Assembly (NCBI GenBank): GCA_902760865.1
Contig: CACWID010000002.1
Span: forward strand, 1 to 64,000
Source of the DNA: an uncultured Bacteroidales bacterium
GTDB taxonomy: Bacteria; Bacteroidota; Bacteroidia; Bacteroidales; Muribaculaceae
Direction: 5' to 3'
Length of the DNA: 64,000 nucleotides
Shown: piece by piece, positions 20,348 through 28,905 of the stretch
Position numbering within the stretch: the first letter of the stretch is position 1
Layout of the letters: each line of letters opens with the position of its first letter
Position numbers and translations under genes: made by a program
The notes under the pieces: generated by a model
Seen by the model: only the letters and a program-made list of their open reading frames with translations
Database searches by the model: none
What the model was told of the DNA's origin: nothing

Positions 20348-21832
20348 CTAATCCTCGTCGTCTTCGGGGACATTAATCCAGACGTAGGCGCCGAGGTCAA
20401 GGGCGCCCCTATCGAAGCGGTCGTTGCCATAGCGGTCGTATCGGGCCTCGTCGGGACACAAGACGGGATTGCCCTTGCCGATGGCATCGCTCTCGTTGCC
20501 CAGGCGGTAGTCGAACAGATAATCATCACGCACTGTGAGGAATGCGGGTTCACCCTCCCACACACAGTTGATGAAGTGGGCGTTGTCGGTGCCCGCACTC
20601 TTGAACAGGCAGTAGCGCATATACACGTCAAACCCGTCGAGCATGAGTACGTTATTCTCGAGGATGGTGTCGTTAGGGAAATTGAGCAAACCCGCACTCA
20701 ACTCGGTGCAGAGGCCGTGAAGGATGCAGTTGTCAAAATAAGCCCTGATCTTGTCGAAATAACCTTGTTCAAAATCGACATTGAAGACCTGAACGATCGG
20801 TAGCGAGGGAGACGAGAACAGATAATTGTTGGCGAAGGTGCATTGACGCATCATCACCTTTCCGCCGAGGAGATAGCACACTTCCTCGGCCGCGTCGCTG
20901 AACTCGGTGCCGATGGCCTCGACATAGCAGCCCTGGGTCACCAGACAGGTCGAGGCCGAGTTGGTGAGGACACAGTTGACGAGTTTGAGGGCACACCGCA
21001 CGGTGTCGTTCTTATAGTTGCTGCTGCAGTGCATGCCGATGGTGCTGCCCTTCATCACCACGTGCTTCAGGACATTGCCCGTCGTGGGCGGGGTGAAAAT
21101 GATGCCGCCCCACTGGCCTGACATGATGTCGAAGCTCGTCTCGCCGACGATACGGTCCAGGCGGTCGCCGCGGAAGGTGATCGGCTCCTCGACAGTGCCA
21201 TTGGCGAGCATACGGCCCGCACAGCGCATGACAGCCTTGTCGTGGAACAGGAGCGTCGTGCCGGGATCCAGCGTCAGCGTCACGTCACGAGCGACAAACA
21301 TCGTGTCATAGATGAGGTAGGGCTTGTTGCCGGTGAAGCGGGTGTCGCTGTCGATGGTGTCGCCGTTGATGCGAATCACGTCCTGGCCCCAGGCGCTCAG
21401 CGTCACGCTCTGCGTCACACCGTTGGTCACAAAGTCCAGACGATCCTCGAGATAGACGGGCTCGTCATCATTCATCTCGTCGAGTTTGGCCTCGATGAAG
21501 ATGTAAATCGAGTCGTTGCCACGTATCTCCACGTTCTGGAACGCATCGCCGCGGACGCCATCCACATTGAGGTGGAAATGTCCCTTGCTGGCGAGGCCTG
21601 CCACATTGATGGACGAGATGTTGATCTGCTTCTTGCTGCGGTTATACACCACCATCTGCTTGGTCGCAGTGCCCTGGAGGGTGATGACCGTGTCGAAGGC
21701 CACCGTGTCCCTGTTGAAGGCCAGCACGTCGCTCGACGAGGTGGTGAAACCGTCCTCTATGCATGATGTGGACATCGCCATGAGCATCATCATGCCCACG
21801 GCCAGCCACAAGAAATGTCTCATATTCGTCAT
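20348..21832 (-). CDS. Outer-membrane lipoprotein with right-handed beta-helix
   Basis: The protein has 494 residues from the ATG at 21832 (an ATG three codons later is equally possible). The signal ends in a lipobox-like MAMSTSC, so it is probably a lipoprotein. The middle shows the pectin-lyase-like pattern of a parallel beta-helix: PITFRGDRLDRIVGET, GQWGGIIFTPPTTGNVLKHV, SASTCLVTQGCYVEAIGTEF and FANNYLFSSPSL. It ends with FDRGALDLGAYVWI, a phrase common in choice-of-anchor and right-handed helix proteins. Its partner or substrate is unknown. It lies 69 bases downstream of the next gene, so the two may be co-transcribed. Confidence 0.78.
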   Translation of the reverse strand: MTNMRHFLWLAVGMMMLMAMSTSCIEDGFTTSSSDVLAFNRDTVAFDTVITLQGTATKQMVVYNRSKKQINISSINVAGLASKGHFHLNVDGVRGDAFQNVEIRGNDSIYIFIEAKLDEMNDDEPVYLEDRLDFVTNGVTQSVTLSAWGQDVIRINGDTIDSDTRFTGNKPYLIYDTMFVARDVTLTLDPGTTLLFHDKAVMRCAGRMLANGTVEEPITFRGDRLDRIVGETSFDIMSGQWGGIIFTPPTTGNVLKHVVMKGSTIGMHCSSNYKNDTVRCALKLVNCVLTNSASTCLVTQGCYVEAIGTEFSDAAEEVCYLLGGKVMMRQCTFANNYLFSSPSLPIVQVFNVDFEQGYFDKIRAYFDNCILHGLCTELSAGLLNFPNDTILENNVLMLDGFDVYMRYCLFKSAGTDNAHFINCVWEGEPAFLTVRDDYLFDYRLGNESDAIGKGNPVLCPDEARYDRYGNDRFDRGALDLGAYVWINVPEDDED

Positions 21833-21901
21833 TGTGAAAATCAGTTTGCCTTTTATATCAAGAACGGAAAAAGCAAGCATTTAGTGTATCGTGTCCCTTC
21901 T

Positions 21902-22957
21902 TTACCGTTCAAAGACCGCCACCAGCGGGTAGTGGTCGCTGTCACCCGCCTTGTCGCGCCGGCAGGACAGGGCCTTCATGTCACCGCGATAGAGGATGTG
22001 GTCGATTTTTACATACATGTGGTGGGCGTTGAAGGTGTAGGTAGGTCCGAAGCCCGTTTCGGCCCACGCGTCGCGCATATCGTCGCCACAGACCGTGCGG
22101 TAGGTGAACGAGCCCGGGGTGTCGTTCATGTCGCCCATGACGATGACATCGCCGGGGGTATCGTCCAGCACCTGCCTGATGGCCTGGGCCTGACGCACAT
22201 GGTTACGGAAGCCGACATCCAGCTTGCTGGCCACCGACTTGATGCGGCCCTTGCGGTCGGAGGGCACATTCATCGACTCGATGACCTTGGTGTCGTTATG
22301 GGTGAACCGCAGCGAGCTCAGGTGCATGTTGATGACACGCAGGTCACCACCCGGGGCCTCCACATCCCACACCTTGATGAAATAGCCCAAGGTGTCCTGA
22401 GTGAGGACGGGCGGCGTCAACTCGGTGAAGGGATACTTTGACAGGATGCCCACGTCATAGAAATGCTTCTTGCGGTAAGGATATTTCTTGTAGAGTTCCT
22501 CGAGCATCGGCTTGACCGGAGCAAGCTGCTCGAAGGGGAAATAGACCAGGCCCTCCTGAATCACGACAATGTCGGCATTCTGGTCCAGGATGTAGCGCAG
22601 CGACTCGCTCGGCTTGCCGTCGTTGCGATTCCAGTTGAACTCGGTGACGTTCATCGTCAGCACCGAGAGCTGGGTTTTGCCCTCTTCGGCAGTCGGTTGA
22701 ATCAGGGTAAAAGGCGATATCAGGCGCAGCGTGGGCCAGGAGAGCATCAAGGCACCAACGACGAGAACAGCGGCGCGCCACTGCTTGAAAAGGGCCATCA
22801 GCGCCAGGGCCGCCAGGGCTACCAGCGTAACGACAGGCAGCGCCAACGACGCGAGTGAAGGCAGCGTCCATATCGTGGGGTCGACGCGTCCGCCATAGGC
22901 GGCAAACAGCAGCGCAAAGGCGACGATGATTGAGATGAATCTAAAGATGTGTTTCAT
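21902..22957 (-). CDS. Endonuclease/exonuclease/phosphatase-family membrane protein
   Basis: The protein has 351 residues. The first ~80 residues contain three hydrophobic helices (FISIIVAFALLFAAYGG, then LPVVTLVALAALALMALF and AVLVVGALMLSW). The rest is an EEP-fold domain: LSVLTMNVTEFNWNRN, VIQEGLVYFP (metal-binding Glu), VIVMGDMNDTPGSF and the C-terminal SDHYPLVAVF (catalytic Asp-His). The active site probably faces the periplasm. Substrates in this family include DNA, phospholipids and phosphoesters; which applies is not evident. Confidence 0.85.
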   Translation of the reverse strand: MKHIFRFISIIVAFALLFAAYGGRVDPTIWTLPSLASLALPVVTLVALAALALMALFKQWRAAVLVVGALMLSWPTLRLISPFTLIQPTAEEGKTQLSVLTMNVTEFNWNRNDGKPSESLRYILDQNADIVVIQEGLVYFPFEQLAPVKPMLEELYKKYPYRKKHFYDVGILSKYPFTELTPPVLTQDTLGYFIKVWDVEAPGGDLRVINMHLSSLRFTHNDTKVIESMNVPSDRKGRIKSVASKLDVGFRNHVRQAQAIRQVLDDTPGDVIVMGDMNDTPGSFTYRTVCGDDMRDAWAETGFGPTYTFNAHHMYVKIDHILYRGDMKALSCRRDKAGDSDHYPLVAVFER

Positions 22958-23007
22958 TGCATTAACAAAAAGCCAGATGCGACGAAAAATGCTATTTCTT
23001 GTTTTTT

Positions 23008-23070
23008 ATCGGCCTGCGGCCGAGAAATTAAACAAAAATTATGTATAAAAATTAAACAAAAAATAATTAT
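23008..23070. repeat. Hairpin-bounded A/T-rich repeat, copy 2 (left half)
   Basis: ATCGGCCTGCGGCCGAGAAA (left hairpin and start of arm) is followed by two AATTAAACAAAA motifs spaced as in copy 1. The mirror-image right end is missing; the A/T-rich stretch runs into the 3' end of the acyltransferase gene at 23084. It lies between two minus-strand genes. Confidence 0.7.
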
Positions 23071-23083
23071 ATTCTTTTCTATT

Positions 23084-24103
23084 TCAGAGTTTCCAGCCGT
23101 CTTTGAAGAAGGGTTTTTGGGCGGTAAAACGGGGGAAATAGGTTTTCAGGAGCCAGATCAGAGGCCACTCGAGGAGCATTGTCAACGTGAAGACTGTCAA
23201 CGTCAGGGCAACGCCCGGTTCCATGCCCAAACGGAGGATGCACACGCTGCGCAACGGCAGGAAAAACAACGGATGTGTTCCCAGAATAATGAGCGAATAG
23301 CGGCCGTAATGGCACATCACGGGAACATGCGGCAACGGCTTGCAGGCCCAAAAGAGCGCCCAGATTGCCATGAAAGGCAAGGCATATAGTTTCCAATAGG
23401 CAGGCAGAATCTGGAAATGCAGATTCAAGTAATCGCTGCAGTAGTAGATGGGAATCATCACAAGCACCAGGGCAAGCAGGCCCCAACGGTCCCACCGCGA
23501 CGGGGAAAGGACGCCCAGGCGTTTCATGCCCCAGCCCAAGACGAAATAGGGCAAAGCCACCAGCGAGGTGTCGAGCATGAGCGGCAACTCCACCTTGTTG
23601 ACACTCAACTCATAGCCCACCACCGACAAAGCCACTGTCACGCCCAAGAGCGCCCACAACGGCTTAATCCAACGCTGTAAGGCATAGAAGATGATGTTGA
23701 CCCAGAAAAGGCTGAGCAGGAACCACAACGGAGTGGAAATCGCCCAGTAACGTTGCGTGAAAGGCGCATACAGCAGCGAGAAGTCGAGCGCTATCGGGTC
23801 GGAACCGGCGACCAGGCGGAGACCATACTCAAGCAAGTGATAGCCAAAAGCCAAAAGCACGAAAATAACAAACGGCACAAGGATGTTATTGACCTTGCGC
23901 CGCGTGAAATCGGCATAGCCGTCATACAACTTGAAGAAGATGCCGGAGATGAAATAATACATCGGCAGGCGGAAAGCCTGGAGCGCGTCATTGAGGTGAG
24001 GAGCCAAATAGTTAAAGAACTCATGGTCAATGTGGTACATCACGATGAGCATGATGCACAGACACTTCATGAAGTCTATGTAGGCTATGCGAGGCTTCTC
24101 CAC
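23084..24103 (-). CDS. Acyltransferase family 3 membrane protein
   Basis: This is an integral-membrane O-acyltransferase of the Acyl_transf_3 (OafA/NodX-like) family, 339 residues with about ten membrane helices. The N-terminal RIAYIDFMKCLCIMLIVMYHIDHEF contains the family's catalytic-region His; FRLPMYYFISGIFFK is the next signature. The start is a GTG at 24103 preceded by a strong G-rich ribosome-binding site (GAGGGGGGAG). An ATG 11 codons later is less likely because it would cut the first helix. It is the last gene of the minus-strand locus and lies just after the FkbH-ACP pair, so it may transfer the group carried by that ACP to a glycan. Confidence 0.88.
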   Translation of the reverse strand: MEKPRIAYIDFMKCLCIMLIVMYHIDHEFFNYLAPHLNDALQAFRLPMYYFISGIFFKLYDGYADFTRRKVNNILVPFVIFVLLAFGYHLLEYGLRLVAGSDPIALDFSLLYAPFTQRYWAISTPLWFLLSLFWVNIIFYALQRWIKPLWALLGVTVALSVVGYELSVNKVELPLMLDTSLVALPYFVLGWGMKRLGVLSPSRWDRWGLLALVLVMIPIYYCSDYLNLHFQILPAYWKLYALPFMAIWALFWACKPLPHVPVMCHYGRYSLIILGTHPLFFLPLRSVCILRLGMEPGVALTLTVFTLTMLLEWPLIWLLKTYFPRFTAQKPFFKDGWKL

Positions 24104-24124
24104 CGGTCTCCCCCCTCACTGAGG

Positions 24125-24349
24125 TTACATCTTGGACTTCAGCATCCCGATGACGCGGTCATAGTCGGTCATCTCGGCGATTTCCTCGGGCTCCAGCTCG
24201 ATGTCAAACTCCTCCTCAAGCTCAGAGGCGAGCGTCAAGTGGCGCAGCGAGTCCCAACGGGGACAGTTCTTCTGGGTGGTATCGGTCGAAACATCGTCCA
24301 TCTCAAACACCTCACGCATGATGGCCAAAACTTTGTCTTCTAAATTCAT
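24125..24349 (-). CDS. Acyl carrier protein paired with the FkbH-like gene
   Basis: The protein has 74 residues and is acidic. The phosphopantetheine site is in PRWDSLRHL (Ser of DSL), followed by the usual helix ASELEEEFDIELEPEE. Its start codon overlaps the FkbH-like stop by four bases (ATGA), so the two are translationally coupled. In glyceryl-ACP systems the FkbH enzyme loads its own small ACP, which fits this arrangement. A fatty-acid-synthesis ACP is less likely, because it is not next to fab genes. Confidence 0.88.
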   Translation of the reverse strand: MNLEDKVLAIMREVFEMDDVSTDTTQKNCPRWDSLRHLTLASELEEEFDIELEPEEIAEMTDYDRVIGMLKSKM

Positions 24350-25938
24350 AACACTCTGATATTGTAATAATTCTTGATTTCACAAACTTGGTTCAGCTCC
24401 ATCTCATAGTGCTTGGCACCGTCGGGCGCGGTGCTGACGCAGGTCATGCCCATGCGGTCAAAAAAGTCAGACGTCTGACCATTCTTGGCCGTGGGCAGGT
24501 AGTCGGCCGTCACGCGGCGGTAGCCATCGAGCCTCAACAAGTTGAGCACCGTCTTGAAGAAGGCCTCCTCGATGCCTTTGCCCAGGATGCGGCAACTGAG
24601 CAGCAGCGTGTCGATGTTCACCGTCACGTCGTCCACGTCCTCGAGGAACATCGTGGCCGTGATGCCGTTGTCGCCGAAGCGGTCAGACACGCTCATGCAA
24701 TAGATGTGCCAGCCGGCTTCCAGGCGCTGACGGACGTCTGCTTCGTTATAGCGCCTCGTCGTCAGGTTGAACTGATTGGTCTTCTGGGTCATCTGGGCGA
24801 TGCGCGGCAGGTTGTGGCTGTCGGCGGGCATGATGTCCAGCTGCAGGTCCAGGCTGTAGAGGTAGCTCTCCATGTCGGCAAAGCGGGACTGCTCGGCCTG
24901 TCGCATGGCATTGGCACGGTACTGCTCCGCCTTGGCGCGGTCCTCGGCAGTCACCTGGTAGATGCGGAAGTATTTCTCCACCAGCTGTTTGAAGAAAGGC
25001 ATCAGCTGATAGGGCTTGGCAGGGAAATCAGGCACTTCGACCTGAGGAAGCATCTGGCGGATGAGCTCGCGCTCGGCAGGATTGTCATCGACAAAGACCA
25101 TGCTATCCAGGCCGATGTTGAGTTCGGCGGCCAGCTCGCGCAGATTGGTTGCCTTGTCCTGCCAGTTGATGCGGCGTGCGCTGAAGTTCTCCCCGCGCAG
25201 CACCATGTTGGGATTCTGAGACCAAGCCTCGAGCACGTCGGCCTCATTGTTCTTGCTGCAGACAGCCAAGATCACACCCATGCCGGAGAGCTGCAGAAGC
25301 GCTTGCTGCCAGTAAGTATAGGCCTTGCCGGGATAGTCGCCGCCCAGCTTGATGCCGTCGATGCCGTCCTCGCCCAGCACCCCACCCCACAGGGTGTTGT
25401 CCAGGTCGAGCACGAGACACTTCTTGCGCATCAAGGCCAGTTCGCCTTCCAGCCGTTGCCACCATGCCTGGAAATCGCGTGCCAGCTTGGGGTTGAGCAG
25501 CGTCTGCGACATGAGGTAGTATTTCCAGTCGAGCAGCGTTGCCGCATCATAGCGCGACGTGAACTCGCTGAAGTCCACCAGCTTGACATTGGGACGGGAC
25601 ATCGCCAGCTGCGCGGCATGACGGTTGAACTCGGCCACCGACTCGGCGACAGCCGTCTCGTTCCCGGCCAAGCGCAGCACGAAGGTATTGACCAGTGTGA
25701 AAACGATGAACTGCTTGCCCGAGTCAACCGATGACAGCACCAGGTCCAGGCGGTCACGATAGGAGTCCAACTCCTCGGCCAGGCGGCCACTGTCGGCATT
25801 GACCGGCACCTGGTAGAACCAGATGTAGCGGTCGGCATCGGCCGGCACCACACTGATGTCGCCATAGCCCGAATAGGCCATGCCATCATAGCCGAAGAAG
25901 GGCTCAACCGTCTGATTGCGAAAGACAAAAGTCGTCAT
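24346..25938 (-). CDS. FkbH-like HAD-IIIC enzyme (glyceryl-ACP synthase type)
   Basis: The protein has 530 residues from the ATG at 25938. The longer frame upstream runs into the neighbouring gene. The HAD catalytic motif is LDLDNTLWGG (Asp178, Asp180), then CSKNNEADV (about 227-235) and FVDDNPAERE (about 282-291). This is the pattern of HAD-superfamily IIIC / FkbH proteins. The C-terminal third resembles a GNAT-like acyltransferase fold (NQFNLTTRRYNEADV, SDRFGDNGITATMFLED, LLSCRILGKGIEEAFF). Characterised relatives take D-1,3-bisphosphoglycerate, dephosphorylate it and load a glyceryl group on an ACP. Here it is coupled to an ACP and next to a glycosyltransferase, so the glyceryl unit may end up on the polysaccharide. 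Confidence 0.87.
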   Translation of the reverse strand: MTTFVFRNQTVEPFFGYDGMAYSGYGDISVVPADADRYIWFYQVPVNADSGRLAEELDSYRDRLDLVLSSVDSGKQFIVFTLVNTFVLRLAGNETAVAESVAEFNRHAAQLAMSRPNVKLVDFSEFTSRYDAATLLDWKYYLMSQTLLNPKLARDFQAWWQRLEGELALMRKKCLVLDLDNTLWGGVLGEDGIDGIKLGGDYPGKAYTYWQQALLQLSGMGVILAVCSKNNEADVLEAWSQNPNMVLRGENFSARRINWQDKATNLRELAAELNIGLDSMVFVDDNPAERELIRQMLPQVEVPDFPAKPYQLMPFFKQLVEKYFRIYQVTAEDRAKAEQYRANAMRQAEQSRFADMESYLYSLDLQLDIMPADSHNLPRIAQMTQKTNQFNLTTRRYNEADVRQRLEAGWHIYCMSVSDRFGDNGITATMFLEDVDDVTVNIDTLLLSCRILGKGIEEAFFKTVLNLLRLDGYRRVTADYLPTAKNGQTSDFFDRMGMTCVSTAPDGAKHYEMELNQVCEIKNYYNIRVL

Positions 25939-25949
25939 TTTCCTACTGA

Positions 25950-26957
25950 TTATGATTTCTTTAACACACGATAAGCCTTGCTCATCATGGACCACAAGCC
26001 AGGACGCATCATCAAGGCATGGATGACTTTCCACTTCATGCCGTGGTAGTTGCTCTCGGGCCCTACACACGGGAAGGGGTAGATTCCGCTCTGGCGCATG
26101 CGCTGCACGGCATCATCGACGCAGCCGCAGGTCAACGCCTTGGTCATGGCAAAGAAGAGATACACGTTTCTCAGGCCAGGGACGCTGGCGGGAGCCTTGC
26201 GGCTATTCTCCGCCTCGTAGCGGCGGATGGTGGCGTCAATCATCGCGGCAGAGTCAATCTGGCTGAAGATGCGGCGCTTCAGGTGCTGAACATCGACATT
26301 GTGCATCGCGCTGTCATCGCGCTTGACGTAGCAATAGGGCGCAGCGGCGGTGCAAACCATGCGACCGGCAGCGAGCATGAACTCGGCAATCAGCGCCCCG
26401 TCCTCACAGACGATGAGCGACGTGTCAAAGCGCCAATGGTGCGATTCCAGATAGGAACGCTTGACCAGGAAGCGCCAGACATAAGGGGTCAGACTGTGTC
26501 CCTCGAGATACTCAGCTCCGGTCATTACCGCGCCTGACGCATCGGCGGCCTCGCTGCCAGGCGAGACGGCGCCCATGGCGTCAATGCTCTTGTAGCCGAA
26601 CTGCAGCACGTCCAGGTCCTCGTCCACTGCCTGACGGAGCAGTGAGGACATCGCGCCATGCTCCAGGTAGTCGTCACTGTCGACAAACTGCACATAGCGG
26701 CCGTGGGCCTCGTCGAGCGCGTGGTTGCGCGCTGCACTGACGCCGGCATTGTCCTGGATGATGAGATGAACCTGGGGATGGAGCAGCGTGAAGGCCGCCA
26801 CCCGGTCGCGGCTACCGTCGGTCGAGCCATCGTCCACCACCAGCACCTCGTAGGCGTCATCGGGCAGCCCCTGAGCAATAATCGAGCTCAAGCAGCGATC
26901 CAGATAACCCTCTGTATTATAGACAGGGACGATGTATGTCAGCAGCAGTTCACTCAT
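25950..26957 (-). CDS. Glycosyltransferase family 2
   Basis: The protein has 335 residues with an N-terminal GT-A domain: LTYIVPVYNTEGYLDRCL, VLVVDDGSTDGS, and the DXD-type metal site in YVQFVDSDDYLE. It is an inverting sugar transferase acting at the cytoplasmic face on a lipid-linked glycan. Its start overlaps the stop of the VOC-fold gene by 8 bases and it precedes the FkbH-like gene by 12 bases, so it belongs to the acyl-modification operon. Donor and acceptor are unknown. Confidence 0.92.
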   Translation of the reverse strand: MSELLLTYIVPVYNTEGYLDRCLSSIIAQGLPDDAYEVLVVDDGSTDGSRDRVAAFTLLHPQVHLIIQDNAGVSAARNHALDEAHGRYVQFVDSDDYLEHGAMSSLLRQAVDEDLDVLQFGYKSIDAMGAVSPGSEAADASGAVMTGAEYLEGHSLTPYVWRFLVKRSYLESHHWRFDTSLIVCEDGALIAEFMLAAGRMVCTAAAPYCYVKRDDSAMHNVDVQHLKRRIFSQIDSAAMIDATIRRYEAENSRKAPASVPGLRNVYLFFAMTKALTCGCVDDAVQRMRQSGIYPFPCVGPESNYHGMKWKVIHALMMRPGLWSMMSKAYRVLKKS

Positions 26958-27369
26958 GGTTTGCGGCAGTCTCTACCAGCTCGATGAGTCCGGTATGCTT
27001 CTGGAACAAAAAGATGACCCTGCGACCGTTCATGGCACAGGCAGGCACAGCCGGCTTCACCGGCAAGAAACGCTGGCGACGCAGGTCGCTGACAGCGGCG
27101 TCCAGGTCGTCCACCTCATAGCACAGGTGATAGGGCGACACGCCGACAGCCTGGAGCGTCCTCGACACCGGGCTCTGCTCGTCAAGCGGTTCCAACAGTT
27201 CCACCCGCGGCGCCCCGTCCTTGTCCAGGAAGCAGACACGGACGTGCTGCAACGGGTCGTCGATGACCGCCGAAGCCTTGTAGCCCATCGCCGTATAGAA
27301 GGTCTGGGTCTTGGCGATGTCACGGCAAGCGATGCCGATGTGGTGGAAGGAGAGTCCAGCAGTGTCCAT
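26950..27369 (-). CDS. VOC-fold protein, methylmalonyl-CoA epimerase / glyoxalase-like
   Basis: The protein has 139 residues from the ATG at 27369; an in-frame TTG at 27378 overlaps the previous stop. The vicinal-oxygen-chelate pattern is complete: HHIGIACRD (His10) and VELLEP (Glu57/60) in the first half, YHLCYEVDDLD (His81) and GLIELVE (Glu130) in the second. This matches a metal site with two His and two acidic ligands, as in methylmalonyl-CoA epimerase. It follows a KASIII-like gene by 6 bases and overlaps the next gene. The likely role is enolisation or epimerisation at the alpha carbon of an ACP- or CoA-bound acyl chain; this is inferred from context. Confidence 0.75.
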   Translation of the reverse strand: MDTAGLSFHHIGIACRDIAKTQTFYTAMGYKASAVIDDPLQHVRVCFLDKDGAPRVELLEPLDEQSPVSRTLQAVGVSPYHLCYEVDDLDAAVSDLRRQRFLPVKPAVPACAMNGRRVIFLFQKHTGLIELVETAANHE

Positions 27370-27374
27370 CGTCG

Positions 27375-28424
27375 TCAATAGTCAATAACGGGCGAGACCT
27401 TGCAGTCATTCATGTCAAGCATGGCAGCCGCCCAACTCAGTCCGGCGCCGAATGCGCTCAGCACCACCGTTGACCTGCCGTCGAGCTTGCCGACCAGTTC
27501 ACTGGATATAGTCAAGGGCACCGACGCGCTGCTCGTGTTGCCGTACTTGTTGATGCAGAAAGGCACCCTCGAAGGGTCGGCCTTAAGTTTCTTGACAAAG
27601 AAGTCCATCATGAAGCGGTTGGCCTGGTGGAAGACCAGGTAGTCCACGTCATCGATGGTCTTGTCGGTTACCTTGAGCAGCTGCTTGATGCTCTTGGGGA
27701 CCTTGCTGATGGCAAAGTTGAAGACATCCATGCCGTCCATGAACACCTCCAGGTCACTGCGGATGTTGCCCTCTTCCTGCTCGCGCTCCACACACGACTC
27801 AGGCGTGATGGGATGGCGCATGCCAGCCTCAATCTTGAGGACATTCTCGCCGCTGCCGTCGGTGTAGAACATGAACGTGGAATCGCCAAAGTCGCCCTTC
27901 TCGACGAGCGTGGCCGTACCCGCGTCGCCGTAGAGCGGCCAGTCCACCTTGTCGCGGCGGTTGACAATCTTGGAGAACGTCTCGCCGTCGAGCAGCAGCA
28001 CGCGGTTCACACCCGGCATCGAAGCGTAGGCATAGGCCGTGCTCAGCGCGAAGAGATAGCCCGAACAGCCCAGCGAGATGTCAAAGCACAACGTCTCGCG
28101 CGGCAGTCCCAGCCGGTGCTGCAACAGGCACGACGTGGCAGGGATGCGGTAGTCGGCCGTCTGACTCATGAACAGGAGCACGTCGATGCTCCCGGGCTCG
28201 ATGTCATTGTCGGCCATGAGCTGCAGCGCAGCCTTATAGCACAGGTCACTCGCCGTCACATCGCTCGCAGCGATGCGTCGCTGCTCGATGCCGATGTTAT
28301 GGATCGTCTTCTCTATTTCCTCCTCCGGGATGAGATATCCCAGGTCCTTATTGTACACGACATCAGGCGGGACGCAGGCGCTAATCGCCTTGATGCCCAC
28401 CCCGTGAAAAGTCAATGTTGCCAT
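27375..28424 (-). CDS. KASIII-like (FabH-type) ketoacyl-ACP synthase A
   Basis: The protein has 349 residues with the catalytic triad of the family: Cys120 in SLGCSGY, His266 in VFHQANR and Asn296 in KYGNTSS. It catalyses a Claisen-type condensation or acyl transfer from CoA/ACP. It is longer than housekeeping FabH (~320) and lies outside any fab cluster. Its partner ACP (28515-28757) is just upstream, and the second KASIII-like protein at 32551 is a paralogue. Homologues in tetronate pathways join a glyceryl-ACP to a ketoacyl chain, and others make hydroxyacyl groups for sugar N-acylation; either would fit here. Confidence 0.92.
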   Translation of the reverse strand: MATLTFHGVGIKAISACVPPDVVYNKDLGYLIPEEEIEKTIHNIGIEQRRIAASDVTASDLCYKAALQLMADNDIEPGSIDVLLFMSQTADYRIPATSCLLQHRLGLPRETLCFDISLGCSGYLFALSTAYAYASMPGVNRVLLLDGETFSKIVNRRDKVDWPLYGDAGTATLVEKGDFGDSTFMFYTDGSGENVLKIEAGMRHPITPESCVEREQEEGNIRSDLEVFMDGMDVFNFAISKVPKSIKQLLKVTDKTIDDVDYLVFHQANRFMMDFFVKKLKADPSRVPFCINKYGNTSSASVPLTISSELVGKLDGRSTVVLSAFGAGLSWAAAMLDMNDCKVSPVIDY

Positions 28425-28514
28425 ACAGACAAACGATTAATGCATTGATATAACAAAATACAAAACAGCCTGCCATCATCACAAGGCAAGCCGTCAACAG
28501 CTATCGAAGGTGTG

Positions 28515-28757
28515 TTATTCCTCTTCCTCCATCCTGGCCATGGCAATGTGATACAGGTCCTCGACAGTAGAGCTGTTGCGAATATCGTCACCTCGAAATT
28601 CGACATCATACTCCTCGTCGATCATTGCGATTACCGACAATGCAACGAGTGAAGACCATTCCTCCAAGTCCTTGAACCGGGTCGTGGCTGTTATCGTGTC
28701 AGAGTCTGTCTCATCAAACAGCTCTGCGAAATTCTCTATGAATTGTTCCAAATCCAT
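28515..28757 (-). CDS. Acyl carrier protein, WSSL type (A)
   Basis: The protein has 80 residues and is acidic. The phosphopantetheine region is EEWSSLVALSVIAMIDEEYD: the usual DSL is SSL, but the modifiable Ser is kept. The N-terminus MDLEQFIENFAELFDETDSD is close to the ACP at 35333 (MNIEEFIENFASQLDETAPE), so the two are paralogues. It is placed 90 bases before the KASIII-like gene and follows a promoter box. Confidence 0.88.
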   Translation of the reverse strand: MDLEQFIENFAELFDETDSDTITATTRFKDLEEWSSLVALSVIAMIDEEYDVEFRGDDIRNSSTVEDLYHIAMARMEEEE

Positions 28758-28812
28758 TACGTACGTCTCTATAACGATAACGTAAAAAATCTAAAGATAT
28801 TTTTTACGGCCC

Positions 28813-28821
28813 GCAAAATTA
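28813..28821 (-). promoter_or_regulatory. Candidate -7 promoter box for the ACP-KASIII operon
   Basis: On the minus strand 28821-28813 reads TAATTTTGC, matching TAnnTTTG, 56 bases before the ACP start at 28757. It lies in a 148-base A/T-rich gap, the natural start of the operon running to 23084. No -33 TTTG at the right spacing is seen. Confidence 0.5.
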
Positions 28822-28905
28822 CATAAAAAAAATTATCGGCGCACCATTTTAGACATTTTTATTACCAAATGTAGATTCTTGACGCAGGTGCGGCGCCCGA
28901 TGGCC

